Source: Corbicula japonica (lineage: Eukaryota > Mollusca > Bivalvia > Venerida > Cyrenidae). From it: 64,000 bases of DNA. Shown here piece by piece: positions 11,731 through 24,300 of this stretch (position 1 is its first letter; each line of letters begins with the position of its first letter). The stretch covers positions 6,324,001 to 6,388,000 of the forward strand of contig JAZAYU010000005.1 of NCBI GenBank assembly GCA_038501625.1, written 5' to 3'. The position numbers were made by a program, and so were the translations under genes. Under the pieces are notes generated by a model. The model was not told where the DNA came from. It made no database searches and saw nothing but the letters and a program-made list of their open reading frames with translations.

Positions 11731-11983
11731 ACAAGAGAGCCAAGATGCCCTTTCATTACACACCAGAGCAAGTCTTCAGGTTAAATGAAGGGTCCTCTAC
11801 CAAGATAATGTTCAACATACCCCCCTGGGTTCAATCATGGACTTACTAGGTGATGCTTGATGCCAAATTTCAAAATTGTAGATCTTGCCGTATCGGACAA
11901 GGGCAAGAACAACAGGTCAACAGATATAAATTATGGACCAAAGTGATCTCACTCACCCTCAGCATACGCTTAGGTGAGCTTAA
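11731..11983 (+). mobile_element. Short CAAGAG/GTGAGCT pearl/HINE-like element
   Basis: Starts ACAAGAGAGCCAAGATGCCC and ends with a hairpin pairing CTCACCCTCAGC with GCTTAGGTGAGC, then TTAAAA. No tandem amplification and little microsatellite, so it is a minimal member of the family with the large arrays at 16.4, 17.3 and 32.3 kb. Confidence 0.6.
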
Positions 11984-14900
11984 AAAACAACACAATTATA
12001 ACACAACTGATCATGATATTGTAAAATAACTCTCTTCTCTATTGGTCGAGTCTGAGGAATTTAAACTTAAAACAGTTAAGTTATATAAATTATCCCATAT
12101 ATTTAAATGGAAGTGCATAGTTAAGTTTTTTATTTTAATTTGACGGTTAAAATTAATGGTCTTTTCTTGTTGAAAATGCAACTAAATTCAGATTAAGAAA
12201 TCAAAATTGTACAAAGGCTTTTTAGTTATTACATTCTGGTCCAATATTTTGTCTTAAAAATGACTAGTTTGTCTGACAGGGTTTCATTTTTCGAATGAAA
12301 TTTAGTTTCTAAACGAAGAAATATTTATTTAAAAACTGTACTTTAAAATTTGACTGATACTTTCTGCCTGTCACTATCAAACCTGAATAATTGCAAGTCA
12401 CACCTGGAATTTGATTACAGCGGATAGAAAACCCAAGTTTTTTCTCAAATTGATGGAAATAAATCACCGAACAATAGTTATTCTGACATGTTTACTTCCA
12501 TCAATCAAACTACGAGTGAGTGCTTTTCAATGTCGGGTGAAAGAAACTGAAGAAATAAACAAGGAAAATTCACTGTGTATTCATCATATATCATTTTTCA
12601 ATTTAACAGGTAAAAAGACAAATGTTGCAGAAAACAAAACTGTTCTCCCATGATGAAGTGCATATTGCAACAATTTCAATAAAGCTTCTGCTATCTGACT
12701 GATAAAATTTAATAATCATTCTTTAACAGGAATAAATAAATAAAATGTATCTTAAACATATGGTATTTATCTTTTATACGAAGTTTAATAAATTTGATTT
12801 CATGAAGACTATTATATTTTTTCTCGCCAAATAACATTTTTTGCAAAACAAAACTATGGACAAAGTAGGCCTCATGCACTAACAGCAGATGAAATTATAT
12901 GTTGTCAAATGGAAATGCAGTATTTTTATTTTTTTAGTTGGGACATTAATAATTATATCAAAAAATCAGTACTGATGCTTCAATGAATTATTTACCCAGT
13001 AAATAAATTAATTAAGAAAACTAAATGTCACAATACTTTTAACCACTAAGTAAGTTAGTGTTTAATAATAAGCAACTAAGAAGTTTAATCAGTCACACAG
13101 AAGCCTATACCTTATGTTTCTTAAAATCTTATGTTTTTACTATACCCATTATTAACAATAATGACACGGTGTAGATTTTAACAAGCTGATGAATGACTCC
13201 CCCTGCATAGTAAGTAAAGGGACATAACTATAATGCTTAATACGTAAAGGGGCCTAACTATGTTAACTGCAGTCATTTGCACCTGTTGTGGGATTTATGA
13301 TGTTGAACACCTGTATCATGTATCATGTTTCAAATGTTTCTCAGAAAACCGCATTTGAACATGAAACTTGGTAAAAATTTTAACTTAAAAAGGGTCCTCA
13401 ACTTGCACTAGTGGTGGAGGGCAGGAGAAATGAATTTGTTGTCCTAAACTCAACTTTTTCAATGATTTCTATTGGATTCGAATTTGGTTTAAAAGCATGA
13501 AATAATACAGCGCTCTATTAAAATCACAAAGCAAAACAATTTTTTAATTAAAAAAAAACACAACAAAATCCAAAAAATACCAAATCTACTGCATTTGAAA
13601 TCTTTTGTAGACCAGACTGTTAATGTAAAAGACATAACAATCATTATTACAAAATTTGCTATACCGGTAACTCATTTATAACCCTCAATGCTTTAAAATA
13701 TTGAAAGAAAATCCTTCAAAAAAAAAAGAGAAAAATATTTTGGGGCTAAGAGGGGACTGGTGGAAGTCGGCAAAGTCAACCTTAGCAATTTATAATTTTT
13801 CTTGGCAACATGGTTGCTCGCTCTTGTGTCACTGATTGTTAAATCTTGATATTTACTTGGAAATAATACTAACAATTGTGACATTTAGTTGCCAAAGCAA
13901 ACTAATCACAGATATTCATCCTAATCCAAAAAATTCATTCCAATGGCAGAAAATTCCTAGATTTCTCAACATATTTGGAAGACGAATGACTTCTGTGAGC
14001 ACTTTCCTATTTGAAAAATGAGCACAATAAAACCTGTCTGACAAACATAAGGAAATAATCATGATTAAGGTGATCCAAGCATTCACATTTGGGAAGACTC
14101 ATAACTCATTCCAGGGGACATTACTCTTAATTATCTTCTTCCAAAGGCCCATCTCTCACTGCAAGGGGCATTACTCTAAATCATCCTTATTTTCACTAAC
14201 TCACTGACACTCTAATTGTTTCATTGATGTAATTGATAGATAACACCATGTTTGTTAACTGCTGCTAATTATCGTTTTCTCACAGGCACGTAAATCACCG
14301 ATTTGCTTCAACACCAGGAGCAAATCAGTCACCAAAATTAGACAATCGAAGATAATTTGTATCACTAATCATCTCTCCGAATCTCTAAAATCAGAAGTGT
14401 TTTTCGAACTTCCCTTACATATTTGTCTAAATCTTCTATTTACTTTTATTTAAATTATGTCCAACCATTTACTCCATTATATTTAAATGAATGAACAATA
14501 TCTACCTGGCTGTGATTTCTGTAATTTTAAAACAAAATTTTTTAATCAATGTAACACTAATGTATCTACTCCTACTTTGTATAAAAGACTATTTAAGAGT
14601 TACAAGATCCTCAAAAATGTTAAATTTACCCACATCTTTAATTTTTTTGTGCATGGCTAAAATATAATTGCTCACCAACTATTGGGTCTCCAAACTGTTT
14701 TGACGCAGTCCAAGACTTCAAAATGCAAACATATTTTGCCACAAGTTCCTGTGAAAAGGCTATGCAGTCATTTTTCGTCAACTTTGCTGTTCCAATATTA
14801 ATTCCAACAGCCAATACATTGCCAATTCTGCCAAATATCTGGGTAATGATAGCTGGAAATATTAGTCAGTGTTATATAAGAATTCATAACTTATAACATT

Positions 14901-14998
14901 TCTTAGAATATGAAAGATGTCTCTGTTTTTAAAGTGACTGAATATTTTTCTTACTCAGGTTTTCAAAGAATTGTGAACAAACAAAAAATGTATTCTGA
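11984..14998. other. 3-kb spacer without a supported gene
   Basis: AT-rich sequence. Open frames at 12411-12653, 13693-13884 and 13836-14021 have no recognisable domain or splice context. No repeat family was identified by eye. It is a plausible intron of the minus-strand gene starting at 43.4 kb, but nothing in it shows this. Confidence 0.4.
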
Positions 14999-15235
14999 AA
15001 TAGTATAACGGTGGTGACCTTGACCCTTGACTTAAAATATAAATCAGTCTTAAAATGCTTATACAATATTAAACACTGTGCAATAATACTATGTTGTTTC
15101 ATGAATTATGAAATTGCACATATGACTTTGGTAACTTTGATCTTCTATCTATTTTAAATCTGAATACCTAATAGTTGACCTTGACCTTTGACCTTTCTCC
15201 CAGCAACATCTATTGGGAAAACACTTCTGTAAGTT
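14999..15235 (+). repeat. Two TGACCTTGACC-bearing repeat units
   Basis: GGTGACCTTGACCCTTGAC (about 15013) and GTTGACCTTGACCTTTGACC (about 15174) are about 161 bp apart, a pearl-core-like spacing. TGACCTTGA is the reverse complement of TCAAGGTCA, a word also found in the 145-bp arrays. Confidence 0.4.
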
Positions 15236-15535
15236 AACTTTTGAAGATGCAGACTGATATAGATAAACAACAATCAAATAAAAATATAGATTAACAACAA
15301 TGAACTAAGTAAACAAGGAAAAACATACAAAATAAAATTAAAATCATATCTCCTTTTTAGAAAGGGCTAACACATCACTAGGGGAAAGGGCTTCCTTTTT
15401 AATAATGAAGAAATCTTGAGCAAAGCATCTTCAAAATAGTGTCATTTGATGTCAACATTGTAAGGGATAGATGAGTTCAATCAGTTAAACAACATCAAAT
15501 AAAAACAAGTAAGAAACTTATTTTACACTAAAAAA
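15236..15535. other. Spacer with no supported gene
   Basis: AT-rich; nothing recognised. Confidence 0.45.
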
Positions 15536-15618
15536 TTACTCAATAGATACACCTTTACTGCATGGGCAAACAGTGCAGATCCAGATCAGCCGGCACATCT
15601 GTGCACATGAGGGATTAA
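15536..15618 (+). mobile_element. Truncated TTAA-type MITE
   Basis: Contains TTACTCAATAGATACACC, CAGTGCAGATCCAGATCAGC and a terminal GGGATTAA. Only the left hairpin half is present. Confidence 0.6.
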
Positions 15619-15650
15619 AGAAATAATATAGCATCCTGCAAGTTCTGGTC

Positions 15651-15758
15651 ACAAGATTATAAAACTGAAATTTGGAAACCAGAGTAAAATCGCCATTTCA
15701 ACCAATCAGATGCTTGAGATTTGAGACTAGTTTCTAACATCACTTTTATAATCTTCAG
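15651..15758. mobile_element. Fold-back MITE, copy 2 (one arm partly lost)
   Basis: AAGATTATAAAACTGAAATTTGG at the left and AATCAGATGCTTGAGATTTG ... TTTATAATCTT at the right match the family at 27037 and 30793. Most of the left arm interior is missing. Confidence 0.6.
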
Positions 15759-16378
15759 CCCTGAATTCCACAGGGTATTGTAACAAGTTAATAGCATGGA
15801 CATAAAATATCCATTTTTTTGTACTTGCTGCATAGGGAAAACATGGTTTTAAAATCAAAGAAAAGCTGTCCCATAAATCCTTCAAAATAATCTCTCACCC
15901 AAAGTTGCCTTAATTAAATATTCGAGACACCCAGTCTATCTTTCATAACATGAAAAGCAGAGCTAATCCATCAAAACTGCAGTACACAAGTGAAGGCTAA
16001 TAAAATAAACATCAAAGAGTACAGTTTTCAGTGAAATAATGTAATTTTTGCATGTATTTTATTTGGCAGGTTTTGTCTGCTCATCAATCAACTCTCCACA
16101 GTTGCAGATAGCATGCTAAATCTTTATGGCACAGTAGTAGTGTTGGAGCCACCATGACTTGCAAGAATTTCATGAGAAAATCAACCAATATTTTTCCAAA
16201 ACAATATTTTTAAACAGAATTTGTTACATCCATGTTAAAAATCATTATGAACATGTAACAAAGATCTGGGGTTTTTCTTGAAAAAGGACAAATTCTTAAA
16301 ATTTGAAATTAAAGACTGGAAATTTTTTTTTTAAACATTTTATGTATTTGTGAAGTCAATATCACTTGTTTCTATAAA
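15759..16378. other. Spacer with no supported gene
   Basis: AT-rich, no open frame above 60 codons, no named repeat. Confidence 0.45.
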
Positions 16379-17322
16379 CAAGAGGGCCAATTGGCCCTAA
16401 ATCGCTCACCTGTCAAACTTGACCTAGATATCATTGAGATAAACATTCTGACCAAGTTTGAAGAAGATCGGACCAAAATTGAGACCGCTAGAGTGCAGAC
16501 AAGATTTTTATATAATTTGACCTAGTGACCTAGATTTCAAGGTCACATAACTCAGTTTCAAACTTGACCCAGATATCATCGAAATATACTTTCTGACCAA
16601 GCTTGAAGAAGATCCAACCAAAATTAAGACTTCTAGAGTGCAGACAAGCTTTTTCCTTAATTTGACCTACTGACCTAGTTTTAAGGGTCACATGACCCAG
16701 TTATGAACTTGATCTAGATATCATTGAGATAAACATTCTGACCAAGTTTAAAGACGATTGCACCAAAATGAAGACCACTAGAGTGCAGACAAGATTTTTA
16801 TATAATTTGACCTAGTGACCTAGATTTCAAGATCATATGACCCAGTTTCAAACTTGACCTAGATATCAACGACATAAACATTCTGACAAAGTTTCAGAAA
16901 GATCGGACCAAAATTAAGACCTCTACAGCGCAGACAAGCTTTTTCTTTAAATTGACCTACTGACCTAGTTTTAAGGGTCACATGACCCAGGTACGAACTT
17001 GATCTAGATATCATTGAGATAAACATTCTGACCAAGTTTAAAGAAGATCACACCAAAATTTAGACTGCTAGAGTGCGGACAAGATTTTTCTATAATTTGA
17101 CCTAGTGACCTAGATTTCAAGGTCACATGACCCAGTTTCGAACTTGATCTAGATATCAATGAGATAAACATTCTGACCAAGTTCGAAGAAGATAGGATAA
17201 AAATTATGACCGCTAGAGTGCGGACAACAATTGTGAACGGACGCCGGACGGACGGACGCCGGACGCCGGACGAAGGGTGATCACAAAAGCTCACTCTGTC
17301 ACTATGTGACAGGTGAGCTAAA
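16379..17322 (+). mobile_element. Pearl/HINE-like element with 145-bp core array (about 5-6 copies)
   Basis: The 5' end CAAGAGGGCCAATTGGCCC forms a hairpin, followed by the GCTCACCTG box. Core units of about 145 bp recur at GATAAACATTCTGACCAAG (16439, 16730, 16873, 17019 and 17164). A GGACGCCGGACGGACGG microsatellite (17236-17272) precedes the 3' hairpin TGTCAC/GTGACA and GTGAGCTA. No coding; the minus-strand frames are repeat by-products. Confidence 0.8.
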
Positions 17323-17325
17323 AAA

Positions 17326-19108
17326 CAAGAGGGTCCATAGGACCCTGGGTCGCTCACCTGTCAACAACTGCTCAATGCTTGCAAGAGTTTTGTGCAAGTG
17401 TGGTAAAATCAAGTCAAAAAATAAAGCTGCTATTGTGAAAAGGTCAAAACAGCTTACTTTGGCTCTTTCAAGGGCCATACCTCTGGAGCCCATTATGGAA
17501 TCTATGGATAAACATTCTGACCATTCTTGAAGAAGATCCCACCAAAATTAAGACCCCTAGTGTGCAGACGAGCTTTTTTAATTTGACCTTCTGACCTAGT
17601 TTTAAGGGTCACATGACCCAGTTTCGAACTAGATCTAGATATCATTGAGATAAATATTCTGACCAAGTTTGAAGAAGGTTGCACCAAAATTAAGACCGCT
17701 AGAGTGTGGACAAGCTTTTTCTATCATTTGACCTAATGACCTAGATTTCAAGGTCACATGACCCATTTTCAAACCTGACCTAGATGTCACTGAGATAAAC
17801 ATTCTGACCAAGTTTGAAGAAGATCGCACCAAAATTAAGGCTGCCAGGGTGCAGATTAGCTTCTTCTATAATTTGACCTAGTGACCTAGATTTCAAGGCC
17901 ACATGACCCAGTTTCGAACTTGATGAAGATATCATTGAGATAAACATTTTGACCAAGTTTGAAAAAAAACAGACCAAAATTACAACCACTAGAGTGAGGA
18001 CAAGCTTTTTCTATCATTTGACCTAGTGACCTAGATTTCAAGGTAACATGACCCAGTTTCAAACCTGACCTAGATATCCTTGAGATAAACATTCTGACCA
18101 AGTTTGAAGAAGATCCCATTAAAGTTAAGACCCCTAGGGTGCACACAAGTTTTTTATTTGATTTGACCTAGTGACCTAGTTTTAAGGGTCACATGACCCA
18201 GTTTCGAACTTGACCTAGATATCATTGAGATAAACATTCTGACCAAGTTTGAAGAAGATCGCGCCAAAATTACGACCGCTATAGTGCTGACAAGCTTTTT
18301 CTATAATTTGACCTAGTGACCTAGATTTCAAGGTAACATGACCCAGTTCCAAACTTGACCTTAATATCATTGAGATAAATATTCTGACCAAGTTTAAAGA
18401 AGATCACACCAAAATTAAGACTGCTAGGGTGCAGACAAGCTTTTTCTTTAATTTGACCTAGTGACCTTGATTTCAAGGTCACATGACCCAGTTTCGAACT
18501 TGACCTAGATATCATTGAGATAAACATTCTGACCAAGTTTTAAGAAGATCGCACCAAAATTACGACTGCTAGATTGCGGACAAGCTTTTTCTATAATTTG
18601 ACCTAATGACCTAGATTTCAAGGTAACATGACCCAGTTTCGAAGTTGACCTAGATATCATTGAGATAAACATTCTGACCAAGTTTAAAGAAGATCGCACA
18701 AAAATTACGACCGCTAGAGTGCGGACAAGCTTTTTCTATAATTTGACCTAGTGACCTAGATTTCAAGGTAACATGACCCAGTTTCGAACTTGACCTAGAT
18801 ATCATCAAGATAAACATTCTGACCAAGTTTAAAGAAGATTGCACCAAAATTACGACCGCTAGGGTGTGGACAAGCTTTTTCTTTAATTTGACCTAGTGAC
18901 CTAGTTTTATGGGTCACATGACCCAGTTACGAACTTGGTCTAGATTTCATTGAGATAAACATTCTGACCAAGTCTGAAGAAGATTGGACCAAAATTACAA
19001 CCGCTAGAGTGCGGACAACAATTGTGAACGGACAGACAGACGGACGATGGACGACGGACGAAGGCCCCTCACAAAAGCTCACCCTGTCACTTTGTGACAG
19101 GTGAGCTA
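17326..19108 (+). mobile_element. Pearl/HINE-like element with 145-bp core array (about 10 copies)
   Basis: It starts only three bases after the previous element ends. 5' CAAGAGGGTCCATAGGACCC hairpin, GCTCACCTG box, then about ten cores of 145 bp (periodicity clear from 17635, 17780, 18505 and 18650). A GGACAGACAGACGGACG microsatellite follows at 19029-19062. The 3' hairpin is CCTGTCAC/GTGACAGG, ending GTGAGCTA. Each core has TTTGACCTAGTGACCTAG and usually TTTCAAGGTCACATGACC or a close variant. The stacked ~65-codon minus-strand frames reflect one chance frame repeated every 145 bp, which is not a multiple of three. Confidence 0.85.
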
Positions 19109-19690
19109 AAAATATAAATTGTAGGGATTTTAAAGTTGCCGATCAATCAGCCACAAAATTCATGAAAATCAGAATTCAGGCAATAATAATGAATTCACAG
19201 TATAAACACCCTTGTTTTGAGTCTCAACCTAAAACACTTGCTGGATAAATCAAATTCAGAACCTAAAACACAATTGACTTTCATGTCTACAAAAGTCATA
19301 AACAAATTAACCAGTCAACAAGAAACCCTACATTCACTTACACATGACATCTTTTTTAATCCTTTCTAATGGTGTCCATGATAATGATAAGAAGGATAAT
19401 ATATATCAACAAGCAAATTCGTTGAATTTATATCCCCCGCCGAGTACTGGTTATTACTAACACAACAGCTGAAGTCATAGGGCTTTATTAAGATATTTAT
19501 CAAGGATGGCAAAAAATGTGAAAAAAAAAACTTCAGATGGTGAAAAGGGTTGGGCAGCTCACCAGAATATAAAAATGAGACGAAAGTCTTCAAGTAGTTG
19601 AAATGAAGAACGCAGTAGTAAAAATATAGTGCTGTATTTAAAGAAATCCATGCAGAAGTTTCATAGAAGTAGCATATAAACGAATACTAC
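19109..19690. other. Spacer with no supported gene
   Basis: AT-rich, with one minus-strand frame (19366-19593) without a recognisable domain. Confidence 0.45.
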
Positions 19691-21980
19691 TCTATATGCA
19701 TAGTGCATAACTTATCAAAGGGCCATAACTCTGTGTTAAACGGTCAGACAAGAACAAGACAACAATATGGGCATCTTGTCTTGGTATTGATGGTTTCCAT
19801 AGATTCCTGCTGAGAAATAGCAAGGAAACAAATACTGCTCTACAAGCAAAATGCATAAATTATCAAAGGGCCATAACTCTGTGTTAAAGGATCTGACTGA
19901 AACAAGATGACAATATGTGTGTCCCCTCTTGGTATTGATGGTTTCCAGAAAGTGTCATTAAAATCCATCTAGTAGTTGCAGAGAAATACCATGGAAACAA
20001 ATTCTGCTCTATATGCATAATGTATAAGTTATCAAAGGGCAATAACTCTGTGTTAAACAGTCTGACTGGAACAAGATGACAAAATTGGCATCTCGTCTCA
20101 GTATTGATGTTTCCCAGAAAGTTTCATTTCAATCCATCGAGAAGTTGCAAAGAAATAGAGCGGAAACAAATACTGCTCTATCATGCATAAGTTATCAAAG
20201 GGCAATAACTCTGTGTTAAACAGTCTGACTGGAACAAGACAACAATATACACATCTCTTCTTGGTACTGATGGTTCTCAGAAAGATTAATTGAAATCCAT
20301 CCAGTCGTTGCAGAGAAATAAAGGAAAAGAATACTGTTCTATAATATGCATAATGCATAAGTTATCAAAGGGCCATAACTCTGTGTTCAATAGTCTGACA
20401 GGAACAACAGGATGATATGCGCATTTCCTCTTGGTATAATAGATGGTTTCAAGGAAGTTTCATTGAAATCCATCCAAAAGTTGCAGAGAAATAGCACGGA
20501 AATAAATACTGCTCTATATGCATAATGCATAAGTTATCAAAGGGCAATAACTTTGTGTTAAACAGTCTGACTGGAACAAGACCATGACATGCACATCTCT
20601 TCTTGGTATTGATGGTTTCCAGAAAGTTTCATTGAAATTCATTCAGTAGTTGCAGAGCAATAGCGTGGAAATGAATACTGCTATATATGCATAATGCATA
20701 AGTTATCAAAGGGCCATAACTCTGTGTTCAACAGTCTGACTGGGACAAGACGACAATATGCGCATCTCCTCTTGGTATTAATGGTTCTCAGAAAGATTCA
20801 TTGAAATCCATTCAGTAGTTGCAGAGAACTAGCGCGGAAACGAATACTGCTCTTTATGCATAATGCATAAGTTATCAAAGGGCAATAACTCTGTGTTAAA
20901 TGGTCTGACTAAAACAAGACAACGACATGCGCATCTCCTCTTGGTATTGATGGTTCTCAGAAAGATTCATTGAAACCCATCAGCTAGTCACAGAGAAATA
21001 GCGCGGAAACGAATACTGCTCTATATGCATAATGCATAAGTTATCAAAGGGCAATAACTCTGTGTTAAATGGTCTGACCAAAACAAGACGACGATATGCG
21101 CATCTCTTCTTGGTATAGATGGTTTTCAGCAAGTTTCATTGAAACCCATCTGCTAGTTACAGTGAAATAGCGCGGAACAAATATTGCTCTATATGCATAA
21201 TGCATAAGTTATCAAAGGGCAATAACTCCGTGTTAAATGGTCTGACCGAAACAAGACGAAGATATGCGCATCTCCTCTTTATATAGATGGTTTTCAGCAA
21301 GTTTCAATGAAATCCATTCAGAAGTTGCAGAGAACTAGCGCGGAAACGAATACTGCTCTTTATGCATAATGCATAAGTTATCAAAGGGCAATAACTCTGT
21401 GTTAAATGGTCTGACTCGAACAAGACAACGACATGCGCATCTCCTCTTGGTATTGATGGTTCTCAGAAAGATTCATTGAAACCCATCCGCTAGTTACAGA
21501 AAAATAGCATGGAAACAAATACTGCTCTATATGCATAATGCATAGGTTATCAAAGGGCAATAACTCTGTGTTAAATGGTCTGACCAAAACAAGACGACGA
21601 TATGCGCATCTCCTCTTGGTATAGATGTTTTTCAGCAAGTTTCATTGAAATCCATTTAATAGTTGCAGAGAAATAGCGCGGAAACGACTACTGCTCTATA
21701 TACATAATTCATAGGTTATCAAAGGGCCATAACTCTGTGTTAAATGGTCTGACCGGAACAAGACGACGATATGCGCATCTCCTCTTGGTACTGATACTTC
21801 CCACAAAGTTTCGTTGAAATCCATCCAGTGGTTGCAGAGAAATAGCCCGGAAACGAAATGCGGACGGACACCGTGACGCCGTGACGCTGTGACACCGTGA
21901 CGACGTGACGCCGTGACACCGTGACGGACGGACAACGCCAAAACAATATCCCCCTCCCGATTTCATCGACGGGGGATAAT
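19691..21980 (+). mobile_element. Pearl-like array, 169-bp cores (about 13 copies) with octanucleotide tail
   Basis: TTATCAAAGGGCAATAACTC or a close variant recurs at 19712, 19860, 20029, 20192, 20362, 20534, 20703, 20872, 21041, 21209, 21378, 21547 and 21716, settling to a 169-bp period. The array is followed by a (GTGACGCC)n tract (21873-21928) and a terminal hairpin TATCCCCC/GGGGGATA. The 5' end is not clear. The minus-strand frames in this span are repeat by-products. Confidence 0.8.
21860..21933 (+). repeat. (GTGACGCC) octanucleotide microsatellite
   Basis: GTGAC starts at 21873, 21881, 21889, 21897, 21905, 21913 and 21921, an exact 8-bp period, with the third to last bases varying (GCC, GCT, ACC, GAC, GGA). 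GGACGGACA flanks both sides, so it appears to have grown inside the usual GGAC tetranucleotide tract. Confidence 0.85.
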
Positions 21981-21997
21981 AAAAAGATACTGTCCCT

Positions 21998-22114
21998 AGG
22001 TTATAAAACTTAAAAACAGTCTCAAATCTCAAGCATCTGATTGGCTGAAATGTGACCAGTCAATCAGACGCTTACGATTGGAGACTGGTTTCAAATCTCT
22101 GTTTTATAATCTTC
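21998..22114. mobile_element. Fold-back MITE, copy 3
   Basis: AGGTTATAAAACTTAAAAAC ... CATCTGATTGGCTGAAATG at the left is mirrored by CAATCAGACGCTTACGATTGG ... TTTTATAATCTT at the right. More diverged than copies 4 and 5. Confidence 0.65.
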
Positions 22115-22360
22115 AGCAATTGTCACCCAATCTTTCAGATTTCATTATTGTTTTGCCTGGGATTCACATTACTCAATGTTTTAACAAGTGTGATATATAA
22201 ATTTTGTTGAAGTTTTTTTTTCCTTTTTTGTGGGGGCTGGGTTGGTGGGGGGGGGGGGGTATGGTATTTTATTTTAGAGACAAAAATTTTATCTATGTGC
22301 CTCCAATCACAAAGGATGACAATCTAGGAATTGAATTTTAGCCTGAACAAATTTCACAGT
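22115..22360. other. Spacer with T-rich and G-rich runs
   Basis: Contains a pyrimidine-rich tract and a run of ten or more G at about 22247-22258. No gene seen. Confidence 0.5.
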
Positions 22361-22526
22361 TTACTCCATATATTCATGCCATCGGATCATGATCTTCACT
22401 GTTTGCTCTTTGATTTATAAGGTTCCTTTTTTACGATAAAGTGAACAGTTCAGATCCTGATTAGACAGTACAGATCTACACTGTTCACACATGCAATAAA
22501 TGACCTATAAATGGAGATAAGGGTTA
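22361..22526 (+). mobile_element. TTAA-type MITE copy
   Basis: Left TTACTCCATATATTCATGCC, interior GTTCAGATCCTGATTAGACAG, right GGAGATAAGGGTTA. Diverged and shortened. Confidence 0.55.
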
Positions 22527-23034
22527 GAGGCCTGGTAAATACAAGTTAGTTGTATGCTTGGTCCAGGAGAGCAACACAAGCAAAGATAACTGCTATTGAA
22601 AAAGGTCAAAAACTAATAAAATTTTGAAACCCACATCCCTAGTGATACAAAAACAACTCAAAAATGACAAAATGTGAAGATTAACAGAATGAATTATGGG
22701 TAAATTTCAATGAATTATGGGTAAATTTCAATCAGCCATCAAGCCCTTGAGTGCTATCCATCAAACTGATTACAGACCATAGACTTTGATCTGGATCAAA
22801 ACTGAAGATTTATGTATTTAATAAACGGGTGACTAATTTGCTAGCTAAGAATATAACCTTTTGAATTGAGAAATAATTACAATGTATGAAATAAGAGGCT
22901 ATCAATCTTCAAATGATTTATAGTCGTGATTGTTGATGTCAAAACTTGGAGAGCAGCGAAAAATGTCCTTGTAACAATTTGTAAAGTCACTAATGTTAAT
23001 AAAATTATTACTATGCAATCTAATATGTGGGAAA
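22527..23034. other. Spacer; short tandem duplication
   Basis: AATGAATTATGGGTAAATTTC occurs twice in direct repeat at about 22687-22730. No gene supported. Confidence 0.5.
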
Positions 23035-23280
23035 TTAACTCTTTCATCCCTATATATGCCTTTCATCACAAGAGCAAACAGTGTAGATCCAGATCAGCTG
23101 GCACATCCCTGCCATCAGATCAGGATCTGCACTGTTCACTTTTTGGTAAGAAAATAACCTGATTAATCAAAAAGCAAACAGTGTAGATCCTGATCAGATG
23201 GCACAGATGTGGCAGATAGCTGATCTGGATCTGCACTGTTCGCTTACACCATACAGGCATATATATGGAGAAAATGGTTC
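23035..23280 (+). mobile_element. TTAA-type MITE, near full length
   Basis: TTAACTCTTTCATCCCTAT at the left. Both internal hairpin modules are present (GTGTAGATCCAGATCAGC ... GATCAGGATCTGCAC and GTGTAGATCCTGATCAGATG ... GATCTGGATCTGCAC), and the right end is diverged. Confidence 0.75.
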
Positions 23281-23330
23281 ATGAGATACCTTAGCAAGAA
23301 CAGGACAGAACAGAATGGAACTGAACTTAA

Positions 23331-24300
23331 GGGCTTTTCATCAGGAAATTGGGAAGAGGCCCTGGCCTTTCAAATTGGGAAATTTATGATAATTGTTCAT
23401 TTTGGGAAATTTATGCGCGATGATTGTTAATTTTGGGAACACAAAATTTATTGAAATAAGGGGTACTGGAGTACAAACTATTATAGAAATAAGCATTTTT
23501 AACAGTTGTTTAATTTTTATAGCACATTATTTTTTCAGATTTTCACAATTCTATAGTATTCAGTTCACAAGCTTCAAAGGTCATTATTGTCTTTTTCCTT
23601 GGCATCTTTGAATTTATCATATCAACAAGTGATACTGATCTAAATTCACTTATAAATTGATAAATTCAAAGATGCCAAGGAAAGAGTCTTCTGTGGAAAA
23701 AACGCCAGACTCGGAGGAAGCAACACTAACAGGTACCTCTGTTGTAGAAACGAGTGTGGAACAGTGGCAGACTCTGAGACAGCAACGTTTGAAATACTAG
23801 GGATTTCCTTGGAAGACGTTGCACCCAATGGATCGAATTTTTGTTTTTTTACTCCCTAGTCAAATAACAACTTTTAGTTTTCATTACGTTTCAGTAATTT
23901 GCAGTAATATTTTCCGTTATGAGATTCGTTTCTGCAACCGGAAATAAACACCGATTTATCTCCCCTGAAACGGAATAAAATCCAGACTTTCGGAACGCTT
24001 GACTGAGTAAGAGTCTATCGGAACTTGACGGATTAGACTGGTTTTGCATATCACGGGTACTGTTCGTTTTTCGGCTATAGTATGACAAAAATGTCGATAC
24101 CAGACAAACGCTTCTTCCGGAAATAACAATGTAAACAAATTGATAGATTTTTAAACTACTCTAGGGGGAATTTCTAAGATTTTGGGAAATCATGTCTTGC
24201 ATTTTGGGATGAAACTCTGCCACAATTGGGAAAAAACTATATTTTTTCGGATTGGGAAGTGGCCAAATATCAGCCTCTGTTATATAAGGATGAAAAGCCC
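23331..24300 (+). mobile_element. 970-bp hAT-like TIR element
   Basis: Ends GGGCTTTTCATC and GATGAAAAGCCC, flanked by GAACTTAA (23323-23330) and GAACTTTA (24302-24309), a candidate 8-bp target duplication with one mismatch. Both subterminal regions carry repeated TTGGGAAATTTATG/GATTGGGAAGTGG words. An internal inverted repeat of about 23 bp pairs 23597-23620 with 23658-23681. The right third has several CCGGAAA words and is CpG-richer. No full transposase. Confidence 0.65.
23671..23802 (+). CDS. Small open frame inside the hAT-like element (possible transposase N-terminal remnant)
   Basis: ATG at 23671 opens a 43-codon frame beginning MPRKESSVEKTPDSEEA and closing at TAG (23800-23802). It is acidic and Ser/Thr-rich and matches no domain I can name. 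It starts inside the right arm of the internal inverted repeat of the surrounding element, so it may be an N-terminal exon remnant of a transposase or chance. An ACAG/GTACCT sequence in the middle could act as a splice donor. Low confidence. Confidence 0.2.

Noticed and set aside
17004..19000. Stacked ~65-codon minus-strand frames with the recurring segment SSSKLGHVTLKSRSLGQ (also 32419-34324)
   Set aside because: The same chance frame recurs every 145 bp, is not a multiple of three, and ends at the same place in each core. They are tandem-repeat by-products, not a gene family.
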